From NCBI GenBank assembly GCA_947627715.1, contig CANQXK010000005.1, positions 1-64,000 on the forward strand: DNA of 64,000 nt, read 5' to 3'. Source of the DNA: an uncultured Oscillospiraceae bacterium (lineage in GTDB: Bacteria > Bacillota > Clostridia > Oscillospirales > Oscillospiraceae). Both the position numbers and the translations under genes were made by a program. The notes beneath the pieces are model-generated. The model was given only the letters and a program-made list of their open reading frames with translations, was not told the DNA's origin and did not search any database. Position 1 is the first letter of the stretch. Every line of letters starts with the position of its first letter. Shown here piece after piece: positions 35,037-42,794 of the stretch.

Positions 35037-35872
35037 CATATACCTACGATTATTACAAGGAATCCGCCGATTATCTCCTGAAGCGGTTCGGCGGCGCGCC
35101 GGAGATCGGCCTCGTCCTGGGGTCCGGCCTGGGGCATTTCGCCTCCCAGCTTCAGGACCCGGTCACCGTGCCTTACGCGGACATTCCGCACTTTCTGCGT
35201 TCCACGGCCATCGGCCACGCGGGGCAGATGATCTTCGGCACGGTGGAGGGCCGGAAGGTGGTATGTATGTCCGGGCGGTTCCACTATTACGAGGGGTACG
35301 ACTTCGAGCAGCTCTCCATCCCGGTGCGGGTTTTGAAGCTCTTAGGGATTCGGGCGCTCATCCTCACCAACGCCGCCGGGGCGGTGAACAAAAGCTATAA
35401 GCCGGGGGACGTCATGGTCATCTCCGACCACATCAAGTTCATGGGCGCGTCCCCCATGCGCGGCCCCAACGTGGACGAATTTGGCCCCCGGTTTTTCGAC
35501 ATGGGGTCCGCCTACACGCCGGCCCTGCGAAAGCTGGCGTTGGAGCTTGCGGAGAAATCCGCCCTCACCGTCCACGAGGGGGTCTACTGGTTCTCACCCG
35601 GCCCCCAGTACGAGACTCCGGCGGAGATCCGGGCCATCCGTGTGCTGGGCGGGGACGCCGTGGGGATGTCCACGGTGACGGAGGCGCTCACCGCCTCCCA
35701 CTGCCAACTCCCGCTTCTGGCGCTCTCGGTGATGACGAACATGGCCGCCGGCGTTCTGCCGCAGCCCCTCACCAGCGAGGAGGTCATCGCCACGGCCAAC
35801 GCCATCGAGGCCCCCTTCACCGCGTATGTCCGCGACATCATCGCCCACATTTATAAGGAGGTGCGCCCATGA
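35033..35872 (+). CDS. Purine-nucleoside phosphorylase
   Basis: This 279-residue trimeric-type phosphorylase cleaves inosine or guanosine with phosphate to base and ribose-1-phosphate. The motifs are LVLGSGLGHFA, the GRFHYYEGYDF phosphate/ribose loop, LTNAAGAVN, GPQYETPAEIR and VGMSTVTEALTASHC, in the usual order and length of the family. ATG at 35033 follows AAAGGAGC and overlaps the kinase stop; its own stop overlaps the deaminase start. Inosine made by the deaminase and hydrolase steps nearby would be its natural input (inference). Confidence 0.93.
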   Translation: MTYTYDYYKESADYLLKRFGGAPEIGLVLGSGLGHFASQLQDPVTVPYADIPHFLRSTAIGHAGQMIFGTVEGRKVVCMSGRFHYYEGYDFEQLSIPVRVLKLLGIRALILTNAAGAVNKSYKPGDVMVISDHIKFMGASPMRGPNVDEFGPRFFDMGSAYTPALRKLALELAEKSALTVHEGVYWFSPGPQYETPAEIRAIRVLGGDAVGMSTVTEALTASHCQLPLLALSVMTNMAAGVLPQPLTSEEVIATANAIEAPFTAYVRDIIAHIYKEVRP

Positions 35873-37167
35873 GACGTCTGCTTTGCAACTGCGGTATTCT
35901 GGAAAGCACGGATAAGGGCTTTTCCTGGCTTGAAAAGGGCTTCCTCGGCATAGACGGGGCCTTTATCGACTACATCGGCGCAACGCGCCCCACGGCGGCC
36001 TACGATGAGGAGCGGGATATGTCCGAAACCCTGCTCATCCCCGGCCTTGTCAACGCCCACACCCACACGCCCATGACGCTTCTCCGGGGCGTGGGCAGCG
36101 GCCTGCCCCTCCAGAACTGGCTTTTCGATACGGTTTTCCCCGTTGAGGACCGCCTGACGCCGGAGATGATCCGCGTGGGGTCAGAGCTGGCGCTGCTGGA
36201 GATGCTGTCCACCGGCACTACGTCCTTTACGGATATGTATATGGAGCCGCAGGAGACGGCGGAGGCGGTGCTGTCCTCCGGCATGAAGGCCAACCTGTGC
36301 CGCCCCGTCCAGTGCTTCGACCCGTCGGAGCCGCCGGAGGAGAATTTCCGGGTGAGGCAGTCCGTGGAGCTTTACGACAGGTACAACGACGCCGGGGACG
36401 GGAGGCTGAAGATCGACTTCTGCGTCCACGCGGAGTACACCTGCACCGCCCCGGTGGTTCGGTATTACGCCGGGCTTGTCCGGGAGCGGGGCGGAAACCT
36501 CCACTTCCATATGTCCGAGACGAAGAAGGAGCACGACGAATGCGTGGAGAAATACGGCGTCACCCCGGCGCGGTGGTTTGCCGGGCTTGGGGCGTTTGAC
36601 GCCCGCGCCTTTGCCGCCCACTGCGTCTGGGTGACGGGGGAGGATATGGAGCTGATGCGGGAGCATGGCGTCAGCGCCGTCCACTGTCCCAGCAGCAACA
36701 TGAAACTCGGCAGCGGCTTTGCCCCGGTGAGGGAGATGCTGGGGCGCGGCCTCAACGTGGCCCTGGGCACCGATGGCGCGGCCTCCAACAACAACCTCAA
36801 TATGCTGGAGGAACTGCATCTGGCGTTCCTCATCCACAACGGCGTCGCCGGGGACCCGACGGCCCTCCTGCCGGAGGACGCCCTGCGTATGGCGACGGTC
36901 AACGGCGCGCGCCTCCAGGGAAGGCCCGACACCGGGGAGCTTCGCGTGGGGAAAAGGGCGGACATCGCCGCCCTCTCGCTTAAGGCCCCGCATATGCGCC
37001 CGTGCCTCGACCCGCTGGCCTTGGTGTGCAGCTCCGCCCAGGGCGCGGACGTGGTGATGACCATGGCCGACGGGCGAATCCTCTACGACCGGGGGAAATT
37101 CCTGACCCTGGACGCGGCGGCCATCTATGAGCGGGCCGAACGCGCCGTCCGGGCGCTCTACGGCTGA
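35869..37167 (+). CDS. S-adenosylhomocysteine / methylthioadenosine deaminase (amidohydrolase)
   Basis: This 432-residue zinc amidohydrolase is of the MtaD/DadD group, deaminating the adenine ring of SAH, methylthioadenosine or 5'-deoxyadenosine. The metal ligands are NAHTHTPM near residue 63, a histidine in LHFHMSETKKE, AAHCVWVT, and aspartate in GTDGAASNNNLNM. Family length is normal. ATG overlaps the stop of the phosphorylase. Together with ahcY across the promoter it suggests salvage of SAM by-products through hypoxanthine compounds (inference). The last 10 bases overlap the convergent symporter gene. Confidence 0.88.
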   Translation: MRRLLCNCGILESTDKGFSWLEKGFLGIDGAFIDYIGATRPTAAYDEERDMSETLLIPGLVNAHTHTPMTLLRGVGSGLPLQNWLFDTVFPVEDRLTPEMIRVGSELALLEMLSTGTTSFTDMYMEPQETAEAVLSSGMKANLCRPVQCFDPSEPPEENFRVRQSVELYDRYNDAGDGRLKIDFCVHAEYTCTAPVVRYYAGLVRERGGNLHFHMSETKKEHDECVEKYGVTPARWFAGLGAFDARAFAAHCVWVTGEDMELMREHGVSAVHCPSSNMKLGSGFAPVREMLGRGLNVALGTDGAASNNNLNMLEELHLAFLIHNGVAGDPTALLPEDALRMATVNGARLQGRPDTGELRVGKRADIAALSLKAPHMRPCLDPLALVCSSAQGADVVMTMADGRILYDRGKFLTLDAAAIYERAERAVRALYG

Positions 37168-38438
37168 AGATCCACCTTCCCCCTGGCGGCCAGAAGGCAC
37201 AGGGAGACGAGATTCGGAACCATCATGAAAAACGCCGCCGTGTCCGAAAGCTCCAAGATGGCGGGGAAGGGCAGGAGACAGGAGAGGAACGTCACCGAGG
37301 CGAAGGCCGCGCGGTAGACGGGCACGGAGCCTTCCCCGGCCAGAAACTCCACGCACCGCTCCCCGTAAAGGGACCAGCCGACGATGCTGGAAAAGGCGAA
37401 GAGGGCCATGGACACGCCGAGAAAGACCGTGGAGGCGGTCTGCCCGTAGACGGTGGAGAGCGCCGCACATACAAGCCCCGCCCCCTCCGGCGCGCCGGGG
37501 CCTGTCTCCACGCCGGAGCAGAGCACCGCCAGCGCCGTCAGGGTGCAAAGCACCAGGGTGTCCGCGAACACCTCAAAGATGCCCGTCAGCCCCTGCTGGG
37601 AGGGACTTCCGGCACAGGCGGAGGCGTGGGCGATGGGGGAGGACCCCATGCCCGCCTCGTTGGAAAAAAGCCCGCGCCGCAGCCCCCAGGAGAGGGCGGC
37701 CCCCGCCGTTCCCCCCGCCACGGGCCGAAGGCCCAATGCGCCTTTGAATATGGACAAAACGGCTCCTGAAAGCCGGTGGAAATTGACGAAGATCACCCCC
37801 AGGCACGAGAGGACATAGAGAAGAGCCATCAGCGGGACGAGGAGGCTCGCCGTCCGGCCGCGCCCCGCCGCCCCACCCCGGCAGGATAAAAGGACGAGAA
37901 GGCCCAGCGCCGCGCCCAGCACGGCCGGGGGGAGGGGGAGAGAGGGCAGGAGCGTCAGGACGGAGCCTGTCTGCATCATGTTCCCAAGGCCGAAGGAGCA
38001 GACCGCGCCGCCGAGGGAAAATACCACCGCCAGGGGATAAAAGCTGCGAGGGAGCGCGTTTTTGATGGTGTACATGGGGCCTCCCACGTACTCCCCGCCG
38101 CGGGACTCCCGGTATTTTACCGCAAGGGCGATTTCGGCGTATTTTAGCCCCATCCCCAGAAACGCCGACACCCACATCCAGAAAATCGCCCCCGGCCCGC
38201 CCATGGTGAGGGCCACCGCCACCCCGGCGATGTTGCCCGTCCCCACCGTGCCGGCGAGGGCCGTGCAGAGGGACTCCAGCGTTGTGGTGCCCTGCCCGCC
38301 GCCCCTGCCGCCAAGGCGCGAGAGCGTCCCGCGAATGGCCTCCCCGAAACGCCGAAGCTGGACAAAACGGCACTTATAAGACACATACAAAGCCGCTGCG
38401 GAAAGTGCCGCAGCGGTTTGTGTTCCCCATAGACGCAC
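37158..38438 (-). CDS. Sodium:alanine (AGCS family) symporter
   Basis: This 426-residue polytopic membrane protein takes up alanine or glycine with sodium. Diagnostic blocks are TALAGTVGTGNIAGVAVA near residue 60, WMWVSAFLGMGLKYAEIALA, GGPMYTIKNAL, and FSNEAGMGSSPIAHA. The GTG start at 38438 follows GGGGGGA at ideal spacing; the N-terminal segment is about ten residues shorter than usual. It ends inside the last codons of the deaminase gene on the other strand. Confidence 0.88.
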   Translation of the reverse strand: MRLWGTQTAAALSAAALYVSYKCRFVQLRRFGEAIRGTLSRLGGRGGGQGTTTLESLCTALAGTVGTGNIAGVAVALTMGGPGAIFWMWVSAFLGMGLKYAEIALAVKYRESRGGEYVGGPMYTIKNALPRSFYPLAVVFSLGGAVCSFGLGNMMQTGSVLTLLPSLPLPPAVLGAALGLLVLLSCRGGAAGRGRTASLLVPLMALLYVLSCLGVIFVNFHRLSGAVLSIFKGALGLRPVAGGTAGAALSWGLRRGLFSNEAGMGSSPIAHASACAGSPSQQGLTGIFEVFADTLVLCTLTALAVLCSGVETGPGAPEGAGLVCAALSTVYGQTASTVFLGVSMALFAFSSIVGWSLYGERCVEFLAGEGSVPVYRAAFASVTFLSCLLPFPAILELSDTAAFFMMVPNLVSLCLLAARGKVDLQP

Positions 38439-38550
38439 TGAAAATCCCCCCTGCCGGACCTGTCCCTACACTATATGCGAGGGACGGCGTCCATAGACTG
38501 TCCGCCGCCGGGGACACACCGACGCGGAGAGCCAAAGGGGAGAAAAAAAC

Positions 38551-38601
38551 GCCTTCCCCGCAGGGCGGGGAAGGCGTTGCCGGAGACAACGAATGAGGTG
38601 G
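38551..38601 (+). repeat. Bipartite-hairpin repeat, copy 1
   Basis: First hairpin GCCTTCCCC...GGGGAAGGC (38551-38575), second hairpin GTTG...CAAC (38576-38590), then the tail GAATGAGGTGG. Same layout as copies at 38637 and 38743. Confidence 0.85.
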
Positions 38602-38636
38602 CCCGAAGGGCCAGAGGGGAGCTTGGCGGTCATCGG

Positions 38637-38685
38637 CCTCATCCGGCCCCCTTCGGGGGCCACCTTCCCCACAAGTGGGGAAGGC
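38637..38685 (-). repeat. Bipartite-hairpin repeat, copy 2 (inverted)
   Basis: On the minus strand: GCCTTCCCC-ACTTGT-GGGGAAGG, then GGCCCCC-GAA-GGGGGCC, then GGATGAGG. Loop and second stem differ from the other copies but pairing is kept. Confidence 0.85.
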
Positions 38686-38742
38686 TTTTTTCTGCATAAC
38701 GCGAGCCTCCACAATAAAGAGGCGTTTTCCGTTAAAGGAAAT

Positions 38743-38793
38743 GCCTTCCCCGCAGGGCGGGGAAGGTGTCGCCGCAGGCGACGGATGAGGTGG
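38743..38793 (+). repeat. Bipartite-hairpin repeat, copy 3
   Basis: GCCTTCCCC...GGGGAAGGT (38743-38767) with the same loop as copy 1, then GTCGCC-GCA-GGCGAC (38768-38782), then GGATGAGGTGG. Confidence 0.85.
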
Positions 38794-38883
38794 GAAAATC
38801 GAAACGCATCGGCCCTGTTCGAGGTTTGTCAAAAGACTCCGCACGACACCTTCTGTATCAGTCCCGCCTTCCGTCAAAGGCAT

Positions 38884-39912
38884 TCATCTCGTATAGAACT
38901 CGTATACGGTGGTGGAGCGCAGGGACCCGCCCTGGAGCACCACGGGGGAGGCGAACTCAGGCAGATTCACGGCGTTGGGGACGAAGCCCGTTTCCAGGCA
39001 GACGCCGCAGTACGCGCCGTACTCCCGGCCGTTTTTGCCGGTCTCATGTTTTGCACCGGGATCGGTATACAGCACCAGGGAGGGCATATCGGTATAGGTC
39101 CTCATGCCGCGTCCCACGTTGTAGGTGTAAAGGTCTGCGACGGGCTTTCCCGACTCCTGCTTATCCAGAACATAGAACTCGTCGTAGCTGACGGGGCCGT
39201 CGCCGAAGTAGTCCCCGCCGTACTTCATGGCCTCCCGGATACAGCGCAGATATGTAAAGTCCGCGGCGGTGCCCTTGACGGGGATGAGGCCGCCGTCGGG
39301 GATGGCCTCGCTGTCCCGGTGGGTACGGAAGGTGGCCCCGATCCACAGGTCATGGTCCCGGATGTCGCCGGTGCCGGAGAGGTCGAAGTAGACGTGGTTG
39401 GTGGGGTTGATCACCGTGTCGCCCTGGGCGGTGAACTCGTACTCGATGGTGAGGCGCGACATATCGTCAAAGCGGTATCTCACCTGGGCGGCCACGCCGC
39501 ACTTGAAGCCGACGGTGTCGTTGTCAAAATACGTCAGCACCACGCTCTCGCCCTCGATGCGGCCGGACCACAGCTTCTTGCCGTAGTCGTCGTCCGCGCC
39601 GTGGAGGAAGTTCTTCCCCTCGTTGCACTTGAGCTTGTACTTGACGCCGTTGATCTCGAATTTCCCCCGCTTGATGCGGTTGGCGACCCGCCCGACGACG
39701 CGGCCTGACTTGCCGAAGCTCTCCATCCGCTCGCCACTCTCGCAGCCAAGGCACACATCGTCCAGATTCCCGTTGCGGTCCAGCACCACGATGGAGTGGA
39801 TGGCGGCGCCGTACTCAAGGATCTGCACGTACTCGCCCTTCTTGTTGGCGATGGTGAACCTGCGCACCTCCCGCCCGTCGGAAAGCTTCCCGTATAATTC
39901 GGATGTTATCAT
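38884..39912 (-). CDS. galM: Aldose 1-epimerase
   Basis: This 342-residue mutarotase interconverts alpha and beta forms of galactose, glucose or similar sugars. The catalytic histidine lies in INPTNHVYFDLSG and the catalytic glutamate in VCLETGFVPNAVN; VVGRVANRIKRGKFEING and NFLHGADDDYGKKLW are family blocks. ATG at 39912 follows TGAGGTG; an in-frame ATG 15 bases upstream covers that site. A TATAAT on the minus strand at 39974-39969 may be its -10 box, but no convincing -35 is visible. Confidence 0.92.
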   Translation of the reverse strand: MITSELYGKLSDGREVRRFTIANKKGEYVQILEYGAAIHSIVVLDRNGNLDDVCLGCESGERMESFGKSGRVVGRVANRIKRGKFEINGVKYKLKCNEGKNFLHGADDDYGKKLWSGRIEGESVVLTYFDNDTVGFKCGVAAQVRYRFDDMSRLTIEYEFTAQGDTVINPTNHVYFDLSGTGDIRDHDLWIGATFRTHRDSEAIPDGGLIPVKGTAADFTYLRCIREAMKYGGDYFGDGPVSYDEFYVLDKQESGKPVADLYTYNVGRGMRTYTDMPSLVLYTDPGAKHETGKNGREYGAYCGVCLETGFVPNAVNLPEFASPVVLQGGSLRSTTVYEFYTR

Positions 39913-40012
39913 GTGTCCGCACCTCACAAATAGATTCTTTAACGTATTAATGCATCTTTCAAATTAATATTATACTCAGGTTTCAGGAAAAATCCAGTGT
40001 TTTCCCGAACTT

Positions 40013-42169
40013 TTATACTTTTTCCAGTTTTGCCCGAAAAGCGATGGCCCGGAGGGTGGGGATTCCGTCAAATTTGATAAGATATGCGCCGCGTCCGGGG
40101 TCCGCCTCCCGGATCTCCCCCGGACCAAAGACGGGGTGGCGCACCCGCGTGCCGGCGGGGAGAAGCTCCGCGCTGCCGGGAGACAGCCGCGCCTCGCTGG
40201 CGGCGATAGCCGCCCTGGCCTCGCGGATGAGTCCGTCCCTGGGAGGGGTGGTGAAGCGCAGAAGCTCCGGGGCGATGTCCAGCACGAAGCGGGAGGGGTA
40301 GCGGGGGGAGCCGTCGGCACCGCGCCCGGAGGCGTAGGAGAGGACCAGGCGCTTTTCGGCCCGGGTCATGGCCACGAAGGCGAGCCGCCGCTCCTCCTCC
40401 ATACGCTCCCGCGTGTCCGTCCGCCTGGAGGGGAACACGCCCTCGTTCATGGCGCACAGAAAGACGCAGGGGAACTCCAGCCCCTTAGCGGCGTGGACGG
40501 TCATGAGCTTCACCCGGTCGCCGTTTTCCGCGGTGTCCTGATTTGTGAAGAGCGCCGCGTGGGCCAGATAGTGCTCCGCCGTACACTCCTCGCCGCAGGA
40601 GAGCTCGTATTCCCGCACCGACTGCTTCAGCTCCGCCAGATTGTCCAGCCGCTCCTGAGCGCCCTCGGTCCGCAGCATCCGTTCATAGCCTGACTCGTTC
40701 ATAAGCTCGCCCAGGACCTCGGACACGGGCCGCCCCGCGTAATGGGCGCCGCAGGTCTCGATGAGGGAGATGAAGGGCCTTGCCCTGGCGCCGCGCATGG
40801 GTTCGTCGTCGGCACAGGCCCGCAGCGCCTCAAAGAGGGAACAGCCGTGGCCGGAGGCGTAGCTGCGCAGATACTCCATGCGCCGCTCGCCCAGGTTGCG
40901 CCGGGGGACATTGGCGATCCTGAGAAAGGAGAGGTCGTCCCGGTAGACCGCCATGCGCAGATAGGAGAGGGCGTCCTTGACCTCCCGGCGCTCAAAGAAC
41001 TGGATGCCGGAGTAGATGGTATAGGGCAGCTTCGCCTTGCCTAAGACCTCCTCAAGGACGCGGGTGACATAGTGGGAGCGGTAGAGGACCGTCATATCCC
41101 GGTAGGGGAGGCCCAGCTCGTGGAGGCGCTGGATCTCCGAGACGATGTACCCGGCCTCCTCCTGTGACGACGCGGCCTCGTGGCAGATCACCGCCTCCCC
41201 GGAGGGGAGCGTGGGGTTCAGGTCCTTCTTGTAGCGAAAGACGTTCTTTTCCACCAGGGAGTTGGCCGCCGCCAGGATCTCCGGCGTGGAGCGGTAATTC
41301 TCCGTCATCAGGATCGTCCTGGTGCCGGGGAATTTCTTGTCGAACTCCAAAAGGAACTTCACGTCCGCCCCGCGCCAGGTGTAGATCACCTGGTCCGGGT
41401 CGCCGATGACGAAGAGATTTTTGTGCCACCCGGCCAGCGCCTCCATGAGCCGGTACTGGATGTCGTCGATGTCCTGAAACTCGTCGATCATGATGTACAT
41501 AAGGCGGCTCTGCCACTTCTGGCGGATGGCCTCGTTTTTCTCGAAGATGTACAGGGTGAACTTGAGAAGGTCGTTGTAGTCCAGGGCAAAGCACTTTTTC
41601 TCCTGATAGAGGTAGCCGTAGAAGATGATGTCCCTGGCCGTCACGGCGGCCATGTACTTTGCGTGAAGCTCGTCCAGGGACAGGTCGATAAGGTCCAGGG
41701 CGTAGTCCGGGCGTCTTAAAAGCTTTTCCATTTCGATCATGTCCCGCGCGGCGGCAAAGGTCATGTCCCGGAGCGTCAGGCCCCGCTCCTCGTAGATGGT
41801 GCGCAGCATCTCGTTGATGTCGGCGTTGTCCAGCACCAGGAAGCTTTTGGGGTATTGAACGGCGTTGATGTCCTCCTGGAGGATGGTGACGCAGAAGCTG
41901 TGGAAGGTGCAGATGTGCCCGGTGTCGTCGTCGCCCGTCAGCGCGTGGATGCGCTGGCGCATCTCGGCGGCGGCCTTGTTGGTGAAGGTCACGCACAGGA
42001 TGTTGCCGGGCGGGATGCCAAGCTCCGTGACCAGGTACGCAAAGCGCCGTGTCAGCGCCCGCGTCTTGCCCGCGCCCGCCCCCGCAATGACGCGCACGTA
42101 CCCTTCGGTGGCGGTGACGGCCAAACGCTGGGCTTCGTTGAGCCCTGCAAGAATATCCCGATCCGCCGT
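40013..42169 (-). CDS. UvrD/PcrA-type DNA helicase with probable ACG start
   Basis: This superfamily-1 helicase unwinds DNA in repair. It has Walker A AGAGAGKT, VTFTNKAAAEM, FHSFC, DEFQDIDDIQ, GDPDQVIYTWRGA, LTENYRSTPEIL, TVHAAKGLEF and VAMTRAEKRL. The C-terminal tail ends in a PcrA-like VRHPVFGPGEI domain. A TTG at 42124 would cut off the Q motif LNEAQ. Translation upstream reads MADRDILAGLNEAQR if it begins at ACG (42169), with AAAGGGGG seven bases ahead, giving 718 residues. No ATG, GTG or TTG lies between that point and the upstream stop. Confidence 0.88.
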   Translation of the reverse strand, partial: TADRDILAGLNEAQRLAVTATEGYVRVIAGAGAGKTRALTRRFAYLVTELGIPPGNILCVTFTNKAAAEMRQRIHALTGDDDTGHICTFHSFCVTILQEDINAVQYPKSFLVLDNADINEMLRTIYEERGLTLRDMTFAAARDMIEMEKLLRRPDYALDLIDLSLDELHAKYMAAVTARDIIFYGYLYQEKKCFALDYNDLLKFTLYIFEKNEAIRQKWQSRLMYIMIDEFQDIDDIQYRLMEALAGWHKNLFVIGDPDQVIYTWRGADVKFLLEFDKKFPGTRTILMTENYRSTPEILAAANSLVEKNVFRYKKDLNPTLPSGEAVICHEAASSQEEAGYIVSEIQRLHELGLPYRDMTVLYRSHYVTRVLEEVLGKAKLPYTIYSGIQFFERREVKDALSYLRMAVYRDDLSFLRIANVPRRNLGERRMEYLRSYASGHGCSLFEALRACADDEPMRGARARPFISLIETCGAHYAGRPVSEVLGELMNESGYERMLRTEGAQERLDNLAELKQSVREYELSCGEECTAEHYLAHAALFTNQDTAENGDRVKLMTVHAAKGLEFPCVFLCAMNEGVFPSRRTDTRERMEEERRLAFVAMTRAEKRLVLSYASGRGADGSPRYPSRFVLDIAPELLRFTTPPRDGLIREARAAIAASEARLSPGSAELLPAGTRVRHPVFGPGEIREADPGRGAYLIKFDGIPTLRAIAFRAKLEKV

Positions 42170-42315
42170 ATCGCCGCCCCCTTTCGCCCGGCGCTGGCCG
42201 GGCCGCCTTTTCCTCTATTATACGCCTTCTGCTTGCCGATTTAAAGAGGCAGATTCACGAAAAATCAAATTTTTTTATTGCCGCCCTCTGAAGAAGGTCC
42301 GAAAGCCCGGCACAC

Positions 42316-42342
42316 ATATTTGCCGCCCCCGGCGCATAGCCT
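42316..42342 (+). promoter_or_regulatory. Sigma-E-like promoter for spoIIID
   Basis: CATATT ending at 42320 and CATAGCCT at 42335 are separated by 14 bases, matching the sigma-E pattern (ATATT, 14, CATAcaxT). SpoIIID is a known sigma-E target in Bacillus. Confidence 0.6.
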
Positions 42343-42374
42343 TTAGCGTCCAGTGTTTTTCGGGAGTGGTGATA

Positions 42375-42623
42375 TTGAGAACTGACATCGAAGAGAGGGC
42401 CGTCACGCTGGCCCGGTACATCATAGACAACCGCGCCACCGTCCGCGCCGCGGCAAGACACCTGGGGGTCTCCAAAAGCACGGTACATAAGGACCTGTCG
42501 GACCGGCTCCAGAGGATAGACGAGCCGCTCTACGAGAAGGTCAGGGAAGTCCTGGCGTTCAATAAGTCCGAGCGCCACATCCGGGGCGGCCTTGCCACAA
42601 GGAGAAAGTACAAAGGAATTTAA
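42375..42623 (+). CDS. spoIIID: Sporulation transcription regulator SpoIIID
   Basis: This 82-residue DNA-binding protein acts in the mother cell during sporulation, switching gene expression after sigma-E. The helix-turn-helix is ATVRAAARHLGVSKSTVHKDLSDRL, and the near-invariant RHIRGGLATRRKY basic tail is present. TTG at 42375 gives an N-terminus like relatives (RTDIEERAVTLARYII) and lies eight bases after GGGAG; an in-frame GTG at 42366 overlaps that site. It shows that the organism is, or descends from, a spore former. Confidence 0.95.
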   Translation: MRTDIEERAVTLARYIIDNRATVRAAARHLGVSKSTVHKDLSDRLQRIDEPLYEKVREVLAFNKSERHIRGGLATRRKYKGI

Positions 42624-42656
42624 GGCGGCGCGGGTCCAACGCCCGCCGTCACAAAG

Positions 42657-42710
42657 GCCCGCCGGGCCTGTTGGGGTCGACCCACAGGTCCGGCGGGCGT
42701 TTTGCGTTTT
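42657..42710 (+). terminator. Terminator of spoIIID
   Basis: GCCCGCCGGGCCTGT and ACAGGTCCGGCGGGC form a 15-base stem (one G-T) capped by a GGTCGACC palindrome, followed by GTTTTGCGTTTT. Confidence 0.88.
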
Positions 42711-42794
42711 CGCGGCATATTGTGAGGTGACGCCGGTTTTGGCCTTCCGGCCGCATGGACCGGCATGAGATCATCTCTTGAAAGGACAGGGAAA

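Larger units (their letters stand above)
38439..38883. other. Gene-free region carrying three hairpin repeats
   Basis: This 445-base stretch between the symporter and aldose-epimerase genes carries no supported gene. Its core is three copies of one bipartite hairpin repeat, two direct and one inverted, annotated separately. The long reading frames that cross it are GC-driven shadows. Confidence 0.75.

Noticed and set aside
38551-38793. CRISPR array
   Set aside because: Only three units, one inverted, with unequal spacing and no cas genes; they are hairpin repeats, not CRISPR.
38593-39708. A 371-codon plus-strand reading frame over the repeats and aldose epimerase
   Set aside because: It lies antisense to a clear galM gene, has biased low-complexity composition and no family motif; it is a GC-driven shadow.
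42366-42623. GTG 42366 as spoIIID start
   Set aside because: It overlaps the ribosome site GGGAG; TTG 42375 gives proper spacing and the family N-terminus.
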